Of a stretch of 6,897 bases of DNA, positions 1 through 6,839 are shown in pieces. The position numbers and the translations under genes are program-made. This DNA is from JBEKEX01 sp050013615 (lineage in GTDB: Bacteria > Chloroflexota > Anaerolineae > Anaerolineales > Anaerolineaceae): the NCBI GenBank assembly GCA_050013615.1, contig JBEKEX010000144.1, positions 1 to 6,897 on the forward strand, written 5' to 3'. The notes under the pieces were generated by a model. It had not been told where the DNA came from. It worked only from the letters and a program-made list of their open reading frames with translations, and ran no database searches. Numbering within the stretch: position 1 is the first letter of the stretch; the number at the start of each line of letters is the position of its first letter.

Positions 1-58
1 TCTCTACAGCTTCTTCGACGCGTTGTTGGACGCCGATGCGGCCGGGGATGGGTGTCAT
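1..58 (-). CDS. 5' end of an unidentified protein gene, cut by the window edge
   Basis: Only the first 19 codons are present and read MTPIPGRIGVQQRVEEAVE. The ATG (58-56) overlaps the TGA stop of sbcC (57-55) as ATGA, which is the classic arrangement for translational coupling. A good Shine-Dalgarno sequence, AAGGTGG (72-66), lies inside the last codons of sbcC, 7 nt before the ATG, and strongly supports this start. The gene is therefore probably the next member of the sbcC transcription unit. I do not recognise the family from so few residues. There is no signal peptide or membrane segment in what is visible. The start is fairly secure; the function is unknown. Confidence 0.7.
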   Translation of the reverse strand, partial: MTPIPGRIGVQQRVEEAVE

Positions 59-2619
59 ACGGTGACCACCTTGACGAGCGAACCCTGGGGCGTCTTTTCG
101 ACCTCGATGCGGGCCGGGAAAGCGTCTTTGAGTTCTTCCAGGTGCGTGATGACCAATATCTTGGCGAAATCGGGCTGCACCAGGTTGATGGCTTCGATCA
201 AGCGCTGGCGGCCGTCGGTGTCCTGGCTGCCGAAGCCCTCGTCGATCACCAGGGTTTGCAGTCGTGCGCCGGCGCGTTGTGCCAGCAGATGCGAGAGCGC
301 CAGGCGGATGGCAAAGTTGACCCGGAAGGCCTCGCCGCCGGAATAGAGCTCGTACTCGCGCTGCCCCATCGGATCGCTGATGAGGATGTCAAGGGTTTCC
401 TTGCGGTCCTCACGGTTCTTGGCCTTGTAGTCCTTTTGCGTCTCGAAGTGCACCGACATGCCGTTGGGGCTCAAGCGGTCGAGCAGGGCATTGGCCTGGG
501 CTTCGATCTCCGGCAGGGCCTGCTCGATCAGCAGGGCGGGAATGCCGTCTTTGCCGAAAGCGTGCTCAAGCGTTTTCAGGCGGGCGATGCGCAGCTTGAT
601 GGTGCTGCCATGTTCCTTGATCTCGGCTTCGCGGGTACGCAGGTCTTTGAGCACGGCCACTTTTTGCTTGGCCGCGCCCACTTCCATGCGCAGGCGGTTT
701 TCGTCTTCGCGCAACTGGTACAACTCGCCATCGGCCTGGGTCAGGTCAGGCAGGCTGGCGGCAATTTCTTCATACTTTGTCGCGGCCAGTTGATGCTCAG
801 TATCTTGTGTCTTGGCTTCCTTCTCTTGCTCGCTGCTCTGCTTCTTCAGGTTGGCGATCTCACGCTCCAGCGGCTCCAGGGCGGAACGGGCTTTTTCCAA
901 CGAGCGGAACTGTTCTTCGCTGGTGCGGCTTTCCTGTTCCTGACGCCGGCAGGCGTCGTGGGCAGCAGCATCGTATCCCAATTCCTTGAGGGCGGCATCC
1001 GCTTCGGCCAGTTGGCGCCGCGATTCAGCGGCATAGTCCTCGTTCTTGAGGTGGACAGTGACTTCGGCCAGCCGTTGGGCGCCGGTCGATTGCCAGGCGT
1101 CCACGGCCGATTGCGCCTGGCGGAACTGGTTTTCCATCTGATCCAAGCCGCGCTGCTGCTTTTGGCGGTCACTTTCCACCTGCTGCAACCCGGCCAGATC
1201 GCTTTCCAACTCGGCCCGGCGCTGTTCACCTTCCTGGGTTTTGGTCAGGTTCTGGCGGTAGCGGTCGCCCATGTCTTTGCCCTGCTGCTTTAAATCCTTG
1301 ATCAGCTTGGCGCGGTCCTTGGCGTTGAGGGGTTGGCCGCACACCGGGCAAGTAGCGCCCTCGGTGGCATCCAATTGGTCGATGCGTTCCCTCAATGCCT
1401 CCATGTCATCTTTGAGCTGGCGGTTTTCGGCTGCGCAGGCACCCAGGGCTTCGATCTGGCTGCGCTGCTCTTCTTCGAGGTGGGCGCGTTCGTCCAGACG
1501 GTTGGCCAATAGCACCAACGCGGTTTGTTTTTCTTTGATCTGCGCCTCGGCTTGCGGCAGTGCGTCGGAAATGTCGTCGATCTGGCGCTGCTGCTCCACC
1601 AACCCACTGCGCTCTTGTTCCAGGCGGGCCTTCTCGCTCTCAATGGCCGTCAGTGGGGCGGCACGGCGCTGTTCGTGTTGGCGGAAGCTGGCAGCGACTT
1701 CATCCCAGTGCTCCAACTCTTTGCGCAGGGCGAGCCAGTCCTGGTAAGCTGCCTCGATCTTGGCGGCATGCTTCACCTGCTGGCGGTAAGTCTCCTGCTC
1801 GGTGCGGCGCTCGGCCATTTTCGCCGTCGTATCGTCCAGGCGTTGGCGGGCGGCGGCGGCTTGCCCGGCGAGCAGATCCACCAATCGTTTCTGTTCCTTG
1901 ATGGTCGCTTCCTGGCGATGCAGCGTCTCCAGCGATTGTTCCTTTTGCTCACGCAGCTTGGCGGCGCTTTTGAGGCTGTCTTCGAGTTGTTTCAAGCTGG
2001 AATGGCGCTGGTCACTTTCAGCAAGCTCGGACTTGATCTCTTCCAATTGGCTTTCCAGGCCGATCAGCTCATTTTCGGCGACGCGGCGCTGCTCGATGGT
2101 CGCCTGGCGCATCTCCTCCCATTTTTCCAGGCCCAAAATATTGCCGAGAATGCGTTTACGCTCGGCGGGCGTCTGCTGGGAGAATTGGTCGGCACGGCCC
2201 TGCAAAAAGAACGAGGCGTTGGTGAAGGTATCGTAATCCATGCGCAACACCTGGACGATGCGCTCCTCGGTCTTCGCCACCGTGTGCTCGGTGAGGGGTT
2301 TGAAACTGCCATCGGGCTGGCGCACGGTGAACTCCAGGACGGTAGCCTTGCCGGGCTGCTTGGTGCGCCTCACCCGGTAGACGTTATTCTCATATTCGAA
2401 GTCCAGGATCACTTCAGCTTTTTTGGCATGGCTGTTGATGACGGTATCGTCTTTGCGGCGCGCTTGGCCGAACAACACCCAGGTGATGGCGTCCAACAGG
2501 GACGATTTTCCGGCGCCGTTGGCGCCGGAAATGCATGCCAGATCAAAACCTGTGAAGTCGAGGTCGACAGCCTGGTCGTAGGAAAGAAAGCCGGAGAGGT
2601 GAAGGTTGAGTGGGATCAT
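55..2619 (-). CDS. sbcC: SbcC/Rad50-type SMC-like ATPase, subunit of the SbcCD nuclease
   Basis: This is the ATPase subunit of the SbcCD (Rad50-Mre11) complex, which processes DNA ends and cleaves hairpins in the cytoplasm. Numbering is from the ATG at 2619 (854 aa). The N-terminal ATPase lobe has Walker A GANGAGKS (32-39) and a Q-loop glutamine at 140 in FFLQGRADQF. Long Glu/Gln/Arg/Lys-rich coiled-coil arms run from about 165 to 650, broken at mid-length by the zinc hook CPVC (424-427), where two SbcC molecules join around a metal ion. The C-terminal lobe has the ABC signature LYSGGE (758-763), Walker B LVIDE (790-794), a D-loop and the H-loop histidine 826 in VITH. A TTG two codons upstream (2625) is also open, but the ATG is preferred: it has a weak GGAA sequence 6 nt upstream and gives the expected MIPLNLHLSGF N-terminus. 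At 854 aa it is shorter than E. coli SbcC (about 1050 aa), with shorter arms but no missing core motif. Its partner sbcD lies one gene upstream. Confidence 0.97.
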   Translation of the reverse strand: MIPLNLHLSGFLSYDQAVDLDFTGFDLACISGANGAGKSSLLDAITWVLFGQARRKDDTVINSHAKKAEVILDFEYENNVYRVRRTKQPGKATVLEFTVRQPDGSFKPLTEHTVAKTEERIVQVLRMDYDTFTNASFFLQGRADQFSQQTPAERKRILGNILGLEKWEEMRQATIEQRRVAENELIGLESQLEEIKSELAESDQRHSSLKQLEDSLKSAAKLREQKEQSLETLHRQEATIKEQKRLVDLLAGQAAAARQRLDDTTAKMAERRTEQETYRQQVKHAAKIEAAYQDWLALRKELEHWDEVAASFRQHEQRRAAPLTAIESEKARLEQERSGLVEQQRQIDDISDALPQAEAQIKEKQTALVLLANRLDERAHLEEEQRSQIEALGACAAENRQLKDDMEALRERIDQLDATEGATCPVCGQPLNAKDRAKLIKDLKQQGKDMGDRYRQNLTKTQEGEQRRAELESDLAGLQQVESDRQKQQRGLDQMENQFRQAQSAVDAWQSTGAQRLAEVTVHLKNEDYAAESRRQLAEADAALKELGYDAAAHDACRRQEQESRTSEEQFRSLEKARSALEPLEREIANLKKQSSEQEKEAKTQDTEHQLAATKYEEIAASLPDLTQADGELYQLREDENRLRMEVGAAKQKVAVLKDLRTREAEIKEHGSTIKLRIARLKTLEHAFGKDGIPALLIEQALPEIEAQANALLDRLSPNGMSVHFETQKDYKAKNREDRKETLDILISDPMGQREYELYSGGEAFRVNFAIRLALSHLLAQRAGARLQTLVIDEGFGSQDTDGRQRLIEAINLVQPDFAKILVITHLEELKDAFPARIEVEKTPQGSLVKVVTV

Positions 2620-2655
2620 GGTCAATTCCGGTCGATCGGTTTGCGGCCTGGCAGG

Positions 2656-3984
2656 TCAGTCATCCGCCGGCAGTTCCTGCTTCTTGTTTTGTATGGGCGT
2701 GACGAGGACCTTGTCGACGCGGCGGCCGTCCATCTCGACCACCTCGAAGCGATAACCCTGCCACTCGAAATGCTGGCCGGCGCTGGGGATGCCCCCGATC
2801 TGGCTCATCATCAGACCGCCCAACGTTTGGTAACCGGCACGTTCTTCGTCAGGCAGCGCGTTGATGTCGATCATGTCTTCCAGCTCTTCCACCGGGATCA
2901 TGCCGTCCAGAAGAAGCGTGCCGTCTTCGTGTTCGACCACCTCGAGCTCCGGCTCTTCGCCGCTGCCGGGGATGTCACCGACGATGGTAGTCAGGATATC
3001 GTGGAGGGTGACGATGCCCAAGGTGCCACCGTACTCGTCGATCACTACGGCGATTTCGACTGCCCTTTGCTTGAACAGCTCCAGCATCTTGAGTGCCGAC
3101 ATGCTCTCCGGGATGAACAGAGGCGGTTCCACCAGGTCGAGCAGTTTAGGAATTTCATTATTGACGCAGCGGGCCAACAGCTCTTTCCCGCGCAAAATGC
3201 CCTGGACATTATCCAGGCTTTCGTGTCCCACCGGGAATCTGGTATGCTTGCTGGTAGCCACCTGCTTGATGATCTCGTCCATGGGCTCATCCAGATCGAT
3301 CCACTCGATCTCGGTGCGTGGGGTCATGATGGCGTCCACGGTGCGGTCGCCGAAGCGGAAGACACTCTCCACCATGTCCTGCTCCGTCTCTTCGAACACG
3401 CCCGTCACCGTACCTTGCTCGATCAGCCCCATCACCTCGTCTTCCGTGACGACGGGTTCCTGGGAGGGTTTGATGCGCAGCAGACGCATCCCCAAATCAG
3501 TTGAACGGGTCAATAGATGGACGAACGGGTGCGCCACCCATTCCATTGCCCGCATCATCCCGGACATGGCCATAGCCACACGTTCCGGGTTATTGAGGGC
3601 AATACGCTTGGGGATCAATTCGCCCAACACCAGAGAGAGGTACGAAACGACGATAACGATGATTGCCAGTGCCAGGCCTTCGGCATAGGGGGTCAAAAAA
3701 GGGATGGTGGCCAGCAGGACCGCCAGGCGGCTGCCCAGGGTTTCGTTGCCCACGGCGCCGATGAGGATGCCCACCAGGGTGATGCCCACCTGGGTGGTGG
3801 AAAGCAGCCGGTTGGGAGAATTCGCAAGTTCAAGGGCAGCTTTGGCTTTTTCGTCCCCCTCGTCAGCGTGTTCTTCCAGGCGGGCTTTGCGTGCTGAAAC
3901 CAGCGCGATCTCGGTCATGGAAAACAAGCCGTTCGCAAGAATGAGGATGAGGATCAGCAACGCTTCGAGAAGTGTTTGAGACAT
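2656..3984 (-). CDS. CNNM/DUF21-CBS-CorC_HlyC family membrane protein (HlyC/CorC-like transporter)
   Basis: This 442-aa integral membrane protein has the full three-part family layout. The DUF21/CNNM membrane domain (about 1-195) starts with a hydrophobic helix (4-26), has further segments near 62-96 and 101-123, and carries the conserved EIALVSARKARLEEHA (25-40) and GELIPKR (121-127). A CBS pair (about 215-337) begins at the MTPR motif (220-223) and includes VIDEYGGTLGIVT (314-326); such pairs usually bind adenine nucleotides. The C-terminal CorC_HlyC domain covers about 345-431. Relatives are linked to Mg2+/Co2+ efflux or homeostasis, and the 'hemolysin' name is historical. The substrate cannot be read from sequence. 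The ATG at 3984 keeps the first helix; the nearest AGGA (4003-4000) is 15 nt upstream, which is unusually far. The gene lies 61 nt after sbcD and 36 nt before sbcC, so it is probably co-transcribed with sbcC, though its function has no evident link to DNA repair. Confidence 0.95.
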   Translation of the reverse strand: MSQTLLEALLILILILANGLFSMTEIALVSARKARLEEHADEGDEKAKAALELANSPNRLLSTTQVGITLVGILIGAVGNETLGSRLAVLLATIPFLTPYAEGLALAIIVIVVSYLSLVLGELIPKRIALNNPERVAMAMSGMMRAMEWVAHPFVHLLTRSTDLGMRLLRIKPSQEPVVTEDEVMGLIEQGTVTGVFEETEQDMVESVFRFGDRTVDAIMTPRTEIEWIDLDEPMDEIIKQVATSKHTRFPVGHESLDNVQGILRGKELLARCVNNEIPKLLDLVEPPLFIPESMSALKMLELFKQRAVEIAVVIDEYGGTLGIVTLHDILTTIVGDIPGSGEEPELEVVEHEDGTLLLDGMIPVEELEDMIDINALPDEERAGYQTLGGLMMSQIGGIPSAGQHFEWQGYRFEVVEMDGRRVDKVLVTPIQNKKQELPADD

Positions 3985-4027
3985 GATGACAGAAATCTTT
4001 CCTTAACTTAACTTTACAACTACTACT

Positions 4028-4033
4028 ATTATA
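4028..4033 (-). promoter_or_regulatory. possible -10 box upstream of the CorC-like gene
   Basis: A perfect TATAAT reads on the minus strand in the AT-rich 61-nt spacer after sbcD, about 44 nt before the ATG of the CorC-like gene. At 17 nt upstream the hexamer is CCAATC, which does not resemble TTGACA, and there is no TGn extension. The same spacer holds TAGTAGTAGT and a tandem GTTAA (AAGTTAAGTTAAGG). A secondary promoter serving the CorC-like gene and sbcC is possible, but the box could be chance in AT-rich DNA. Confidence 0.3.
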
Positions 4034-4045
4034 TAGGGATTTGGG

Positions 4046-5323
4046 CTACAGATTGGGTGTATTATCCGCAGCGGCGTCGGCCTCGACCATCACTTCCTGG
4101 GCCAGCTTATGCAGCTCATCAGCTTCCTGCGGGTCTGTTTTGACCGTTTTCCAGTATAGATCCAGCAATTCCAACGGTGCCAGGCTGTTGAGCGGCTTGT
4201 CGGTCGATAGACGCAGGCGGGCTTCCATCTGTGGCCGGCGAATGAGGTGGAATTCGAAAGCGGCCGCTGTGTGCTCGCGCAATGCCGGTTCGTCGATGAG
4301 TGTCTCCCAACCGCGCAGGTATTCCAATGTCAGGCGCACGACGGCATCCGCCAGTTCTTCCTTGCTCGGCAATTGCTGTAAGATGCGCTGTAACAAGATG
4401 GGAGGTTCGGGCAGGTGTTCTTCCTCGCTAAACTGCACCTTACAATCGATGAAACGCCGTCCTTCGAGCTTGCGCCATGACACTTGCGTATCTTTTCCTT
4501 TTTCAACCGAAGCGATCACAAAATATTTTTCGTCCTGGGCTTCGCCAAAATCGACACGCTCGATGGAACCGGGGTAGACTACCGGCGGCTGGTGCTGGTC
4601 GTTGACGTCCTGTGCCTTGTGGATGTGCCCCAGGGCCACGTAACTCAAGCGCGGGTCGCGCACTAAATAGCCGGATAATACAAAATCGTTGCCGAGCATC
4701 ACGCTGCGTTCGGCGCCGTAGACCGCCCCCTGCACGGTGGCGTGGGCGGTCAATACCACCGGCAGTGCCGGGTCAGCCTGGTCCAGCCATTGATGGAGCG
4801 TATTGGCCATGCGCATTTCGAACGCCTCGTTGACCTGTTCCAATTCATTGCCGCCCAAGTCCAATGAGGCCATGATTCCGGAACGCGAGAGCCAGGGAAA
4901 AGCGATCACTTGCAGGGGCAGATTCCACAGGTCGACAGGTCCCAAGAAACAGGGGCGGCTGAGCACTTTCACGTGGGGGACTTCCAGCGTATCGAATTCG
5001 TGCAGCGTGTTGGCGCGTCCCATGGCAGGGGAGATATCGTGGTTGCCGACCAACAGCAGGGTGGGGATGCCGGCCTGGGAGAGGCGCATGATGCGCCGTC
5101 CCCATTCACGCTGATAGGTGGGAGCTGGGTTGCGATCTTTATAGGCGTCGCCGGCGAAGATCACCAGGTCGACTTTCTCATTGACGGCGGTATCGATGAT
5201 CATATCCAGCGCTTTGAGGAAGTCCAATACGCGCAGCGGCAGGCCCGTCTCGGCGTCGTGGCGCCCCTGACTGGCCATGTCGATGTGTGCGTCAGAAAAA
5301 TGCAAGATGCGAAGCATAGTCAT
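4046..5323 (-). CDS. sbcD: SbcD/Mre11-type metallophosphoesterase nuclease, subunit of SbcCD
   Basis: This 425-aa protein is the nuclease subunit that pairs with SbcC. It is a calcineurin-like phosphoesterase with Mn-dependent exo- and endonuclease activity on DNA ends and hairpins. All phosphoesterase motifs are present in order: D11-A-H13 (HFSDAHID), G58-D59 (FAGDAY), G93-N-H-D96 (LVGNHD, with H95 as the expected catalytic histidine), H194 (LTAHATV) and G232-H-I-H235 (LGHIHK). These supply the usual two-metal ligand set D11, H13, D59, N94, H194, H233 and H235. Residues from about 280 to 425 are the less conserved capping and SbcC-binding part. The start is ambiguous: ATG at 5323 or ATG two codons later (5317), which gives the family-like MLRILHFSD. 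Neither has a clear Shine-Dalgarno sequence. The length is typical (E. coli SbcD is 400 aa). Its partner sbcC is downstream on the same strand beyond one unrelated gene. The stop is TAG at 4048-4046. Confidence 0.96.
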   Translation of the reverse strand: MTMLRILHFSDAHIDMASQGRHDAETGLPLRVLDFLKALDMIIDTAVNEKVDLVIFAGDAYKDRNPAPTYQREWGRRIMRLSQAGIPTLLLVGNHDISPAMGRANTLHEFDTLEVPHVKVLSRPCFLGPVDLWNLPLQVIAFPWLSRSGIMASLDLGGNELEQVNEAFEMRMANTLHQWLDQADPALPVVLTAHATVQGAVYGAERSVMLGNDFVLSGYLVRDPRLSYVALGHIHKAQDVNDQHQPPVVYPGSIERVDFGEAQDEKYFVIASVEKGKDTQVSWRKLEGRRFIDCKVQFSEEEHLPEPPILLQRILQQLPSKEELADAVVRLTLEYLRGWETLIDEPALREHTAAAFEFHLIRRPQMEARLRLSTDKPLNSLAPLELLDLYWKTVKTDPQEADELHKLAQEVMVEADAAADNTPNL

Positions 5324-5367
5324 GGATCACGTAGCAAATTAGCTGGACAAAGCGCTGCAAATGCTAA

Positions 5368-5392
5368 GGGGCCACCCCCGTTGGGGGCTACA
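5368..5392 (-). other. GC-rich hairpin after the C39-like gene; possible weak terminator or dispersed repeat
   Basis: On the minus strand, starting a few nt after the TAA of the C39-like gene, GTAGCCCCC-AAC-GGGGGTGGC can fold. It has a 5-bp all-GC core (5387-5383 with 5379-5375, loop 5382-5380), extended by G-U, an A-G mismatch, U-G and G-C. It fits better as minus-strand RNA, where the flanking wobbles pair, than as plus-strand RNA. No U-run follows (the next bases are CCCCTTAGCATTTGC), so a classical intrinsic terminator is not supported. It could attenuate read-through into sbcD, stabilise the upstream mRNA 3' end, or be one copy of a dispersed palindromic repeat. The rest of the 73-nt spacer shows no clear promoter for sbcD. 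Confidence 0.4.
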
Positions 5393-5396
5393 CCTG

Positions 5397-6707
5397 TTAA
5401 GGAGTCACTCCCAACTGGGCAAGCTCCTGCACTGCGGGCGGGAAATCTTTGTGATAGTGCAGCGCAGTCTTCAGGTCATCGATGGCGCTCTGAGTCTGGC
5501 CGATGGCGGCTTCAGCCATGGCGCGCCAGTAGTAGCTTTCTTCCAGCGCCGGGTCGTTGTCACGCACGACGGCGAGCGAGTTAGTGGTGGCCAGGTCGAT
5601 GACGTCCTGGTAGCGCTGCGTGTAATAATAGGCGAAGTACGGGCCGGTCTCGTACCAAAGGATGCGGTAAGGGCGTACTGAGACGTCTTGCGGCAGAGTG
5701 TTGTATACGGCGAATGCCTGATCGTAGGCTTTGGCGGCGCCATTGTAGTCCTGCAAAGTGACCAAATTGGTACCCACGTTGTAGAGGGCATAGAACTGGT
5801 CAACGCCAGTGGCCTTTACGGCTTCATTCGAAGCTTTGATGTAAGCATTGCGGGCGTTGGCGGTTTCATCCGCATCCGCGCCCAGCAGATTCATCACGTC
5901 GGTCTCGCGATCGGTGGAGTAGATGATGATGTAAGTGTAGTTGAACGAGCGCCATTCCTTCAGCAGTTGGTCGTAAGTCTCTGCATAGTTCTCACGAATG
6001 TAAGAATCTTGCGCCGTGAAAGTGCCGAGGGCATCGTTGTAACCGGTGATGACTTGGTAATGGCCCATCCAACTGTAAACGCCGGTCAGGTCATTGAAGA
6101 AGACGCCTTTTTCCACTAATACCGGATAGTCAGCAGCAATGAAGCGTTTGATGGTGTCCAGGTCGCCTCCCACGCGGACCAGGGCGCCGTAACCCAGGGA
6201 TTGGGCATAGTCCGCCATTTCATAGGGCATCACGTTCTTGTCTTCCGGGTAAGGCTTGATGGCATCGCCGATGTCGGTGATCTTGCCGGTCCAACCCCAA
6301 TAAGAGAGTGCCATGGCTAGGTTGGCCGGGGCGCAGTAGTTTTGATAGCCGTGCTGGGAGTAGTACGTCACTCCCGACAGGTTGATCGAGCCGGGGATGG
6401 GGGTGGCCGCGGGTGTGTGAGTGGCCGAAGGGAGCGGTGTATCTGCCGGCGGCTGAGGGGTCGATGTGGCAGAGGACTGGTTGGCAAGCGCGGTGAGCGT
6501 GGCTTGCAGGTCCAAAGTGCTCTGCGCACCGGGCTGGAAGGAGACACGTTGAGGAGGGTTGAGCCAGCCATGGATCTGGCCGATCCAATCATTTAGATGA
6601 TAAACGACCCGGTCTCGGATGGGCGGAATTGTGAAGGTTAGCACCCCGACCACGATGACAGCCAGGATGAAAACCAGTAAAAGATTGATTTTTCGCTTAA
6701 ACATCAT
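5397..6707 (-). CDS. membrane-anchored C39-like cysteine peptidase domain protein with C-terminal TPRs
   Basis: This 436-aa protein starts with a positive stretch (KRK, 4-6) and one hydrophobic helix (about 8-27) without a lipobox, so it is probably a signal anchor with the rest outside the membrane. A Thr/Pro/Ser/Ala-rich linker (about 75-106) leads to a Peptidase_C39_2-like domain (about 110-265). That domain has Cys125 in QNYCAPANLA, His217 in MGHYQVITGY and Asp234 in AQDSY, a complete papain-like catalytic set. The C-terminal part (about 285-430) contains TPR-like helices, clearest at 303-336 and 387-424, for protein binding. C39 domains of ABC exporters cut double-glycine leaders; stand-alone forms like this one are poorly characterised, and no exporter or leader peptide is visible here. 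The start is one of two adjacent ATGs (6707 or 6704), preceded by a weak AAGG 9 nt upstream. It heads the minus-strand run and is divergent from the RRM gene. The domain call is confident; the substrate is unknown. Confidence 0.88.
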   Translation of the reverse strand: MMFKRKINLLLVFILAVIVVGVLTFTIPPIRDRVVYHLNDWIGQIHGWLNPPQRVSFQPGAQSTLDLQATLTALANQSSATSTPQPPADTPLPSATHTPAATPIPGSINLSGVTYYSQHGYQNYCAPANLAMALSYWGWTGKITDIGDAIKPYPEDKNVMPYEMADYAQSLGYGALVRVGGDLDTIKRFIAADYPVLVEKGVFFNDLTGVYSWMGHYQVITGYNDALGTFTAQDSYIRENYAETYDQLLKEWRSFNYTYIIIYSTDRETDVMNLLGADADETANARNAYIKASNEAVKATGVDQFYALYNVGTNLVTLQDYNGAAKAYDQAFAVYNTLPQDVSVRPYRILWYETGPYFAYYYTQRYQDVIDLATTNSLAVVRDNDPALEESYYWRAMAEAAIGQTQSAIDDLKTALHYHKDFPPAVQELAQLGVTP

Positions 6708-6752
6708 TAAATTATACCTTGATAGTTTGTATAAATTGGGTAATGTTTAGTG

Positions 6753-6781
6753 TTGGCGGTTGCCGAAGTTCGGTGTACAAT
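6753..6781 (+). promoter_or_regulatory. sigma70-type promoter for the RRM protein gene
   Basis: TTGGCG (6753-6758) and TACAAT (6776-6781) are separated by exactly 17 nt, with four and five matches to the consensus -35 and -10 boxes. Transcription would start near 6788, leaving a leader of about 52 nt before the ATG at 6840. An 8-bp palindrome ATACGTAT (6782-6789) lies directly after the -10 box and covers the expected start point. The divergent C39-like gene has no equally good promoter in this 132-nt spacer: its TATAAT (6716-6711) sits almost on its start codon and lacks a -35 box. Confidence 0.6.
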
Positions 6782-6830
6782 ATACGTATCGAAAAGCTGC
6801 AGCAGGTGACAAGCAGCGTCAATTTGAGAA

Positions 6831-6836
6831 GAGGAA
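6831..6836 (+). promoter_or_regulatory. ribosome binding site of the RRM protein gene
   Basis: GAGGAA, within AGAAGAGGAA, ends 3 nt before the ATG at 6840, with its core AGGA 4 nt away. This is a strong, purine-rich Shine-Dalgarno sequence that fixes the start codon. It is the best ribosome site in the window after the one inside the end of sbcC. Confidence 0.75.
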
Positions 6837-6839
6837 CTT

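Noticed and set aside
52..1293. Long plus-strand open frame (413 codons) opposite sbcC
   Set aside because: It lies wholly antisense to an sbcC with every family motif. Its product is a Leu/Gly/Gln/Phe-rich sequence with no recognisable domain, as expected for the mirror of a GC-rich coiled-coil gene.
2620..2625. TTG start for sbcC two codons upstream of the ATG
   Set aside because: The TTG would place the start almost on the GGAA sequence, whereas the ATG at 2619 has proper spacing and yields the usual short N-terminus before the first strand.
1525..3504. Long plus-strand open frame (659 codons) spanning sbcC and the CorC-like gene
   Set aside because: It crosses two well-supported genes and the spacer between them on the other strand, has no recognisable motif, and is best explained by low stop-codon frequency in the antisense frame.
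55..5323. Anti-phage defence system built on the SbcC-like ATPase and SbcD-like nuclease
   Set aside because: Both proteins have the complete motifs of housekeeping SbcCD, including the zinc hook and full Mre11 metal ligands. There are no integrase, repeat or other defence genes in the window.
4910..5584. Plus-strand open frame (224 codons) opposite sbcD and the C39-like gene
   Set aside because: It is antisense to the metal-binding motifs of sbcD and to the TPR end of the C39-like gene, and its product matches no known family pattern.
5397..6707. Bacteriocin maturation and export locus, suggested by the C39 domain
   Set aside because: No ABC transporter domain, no double-glycine leader peptide gene and no immunity gene are visible, and the neighbours are DNA repair, cation transport and RNA-binding genes.
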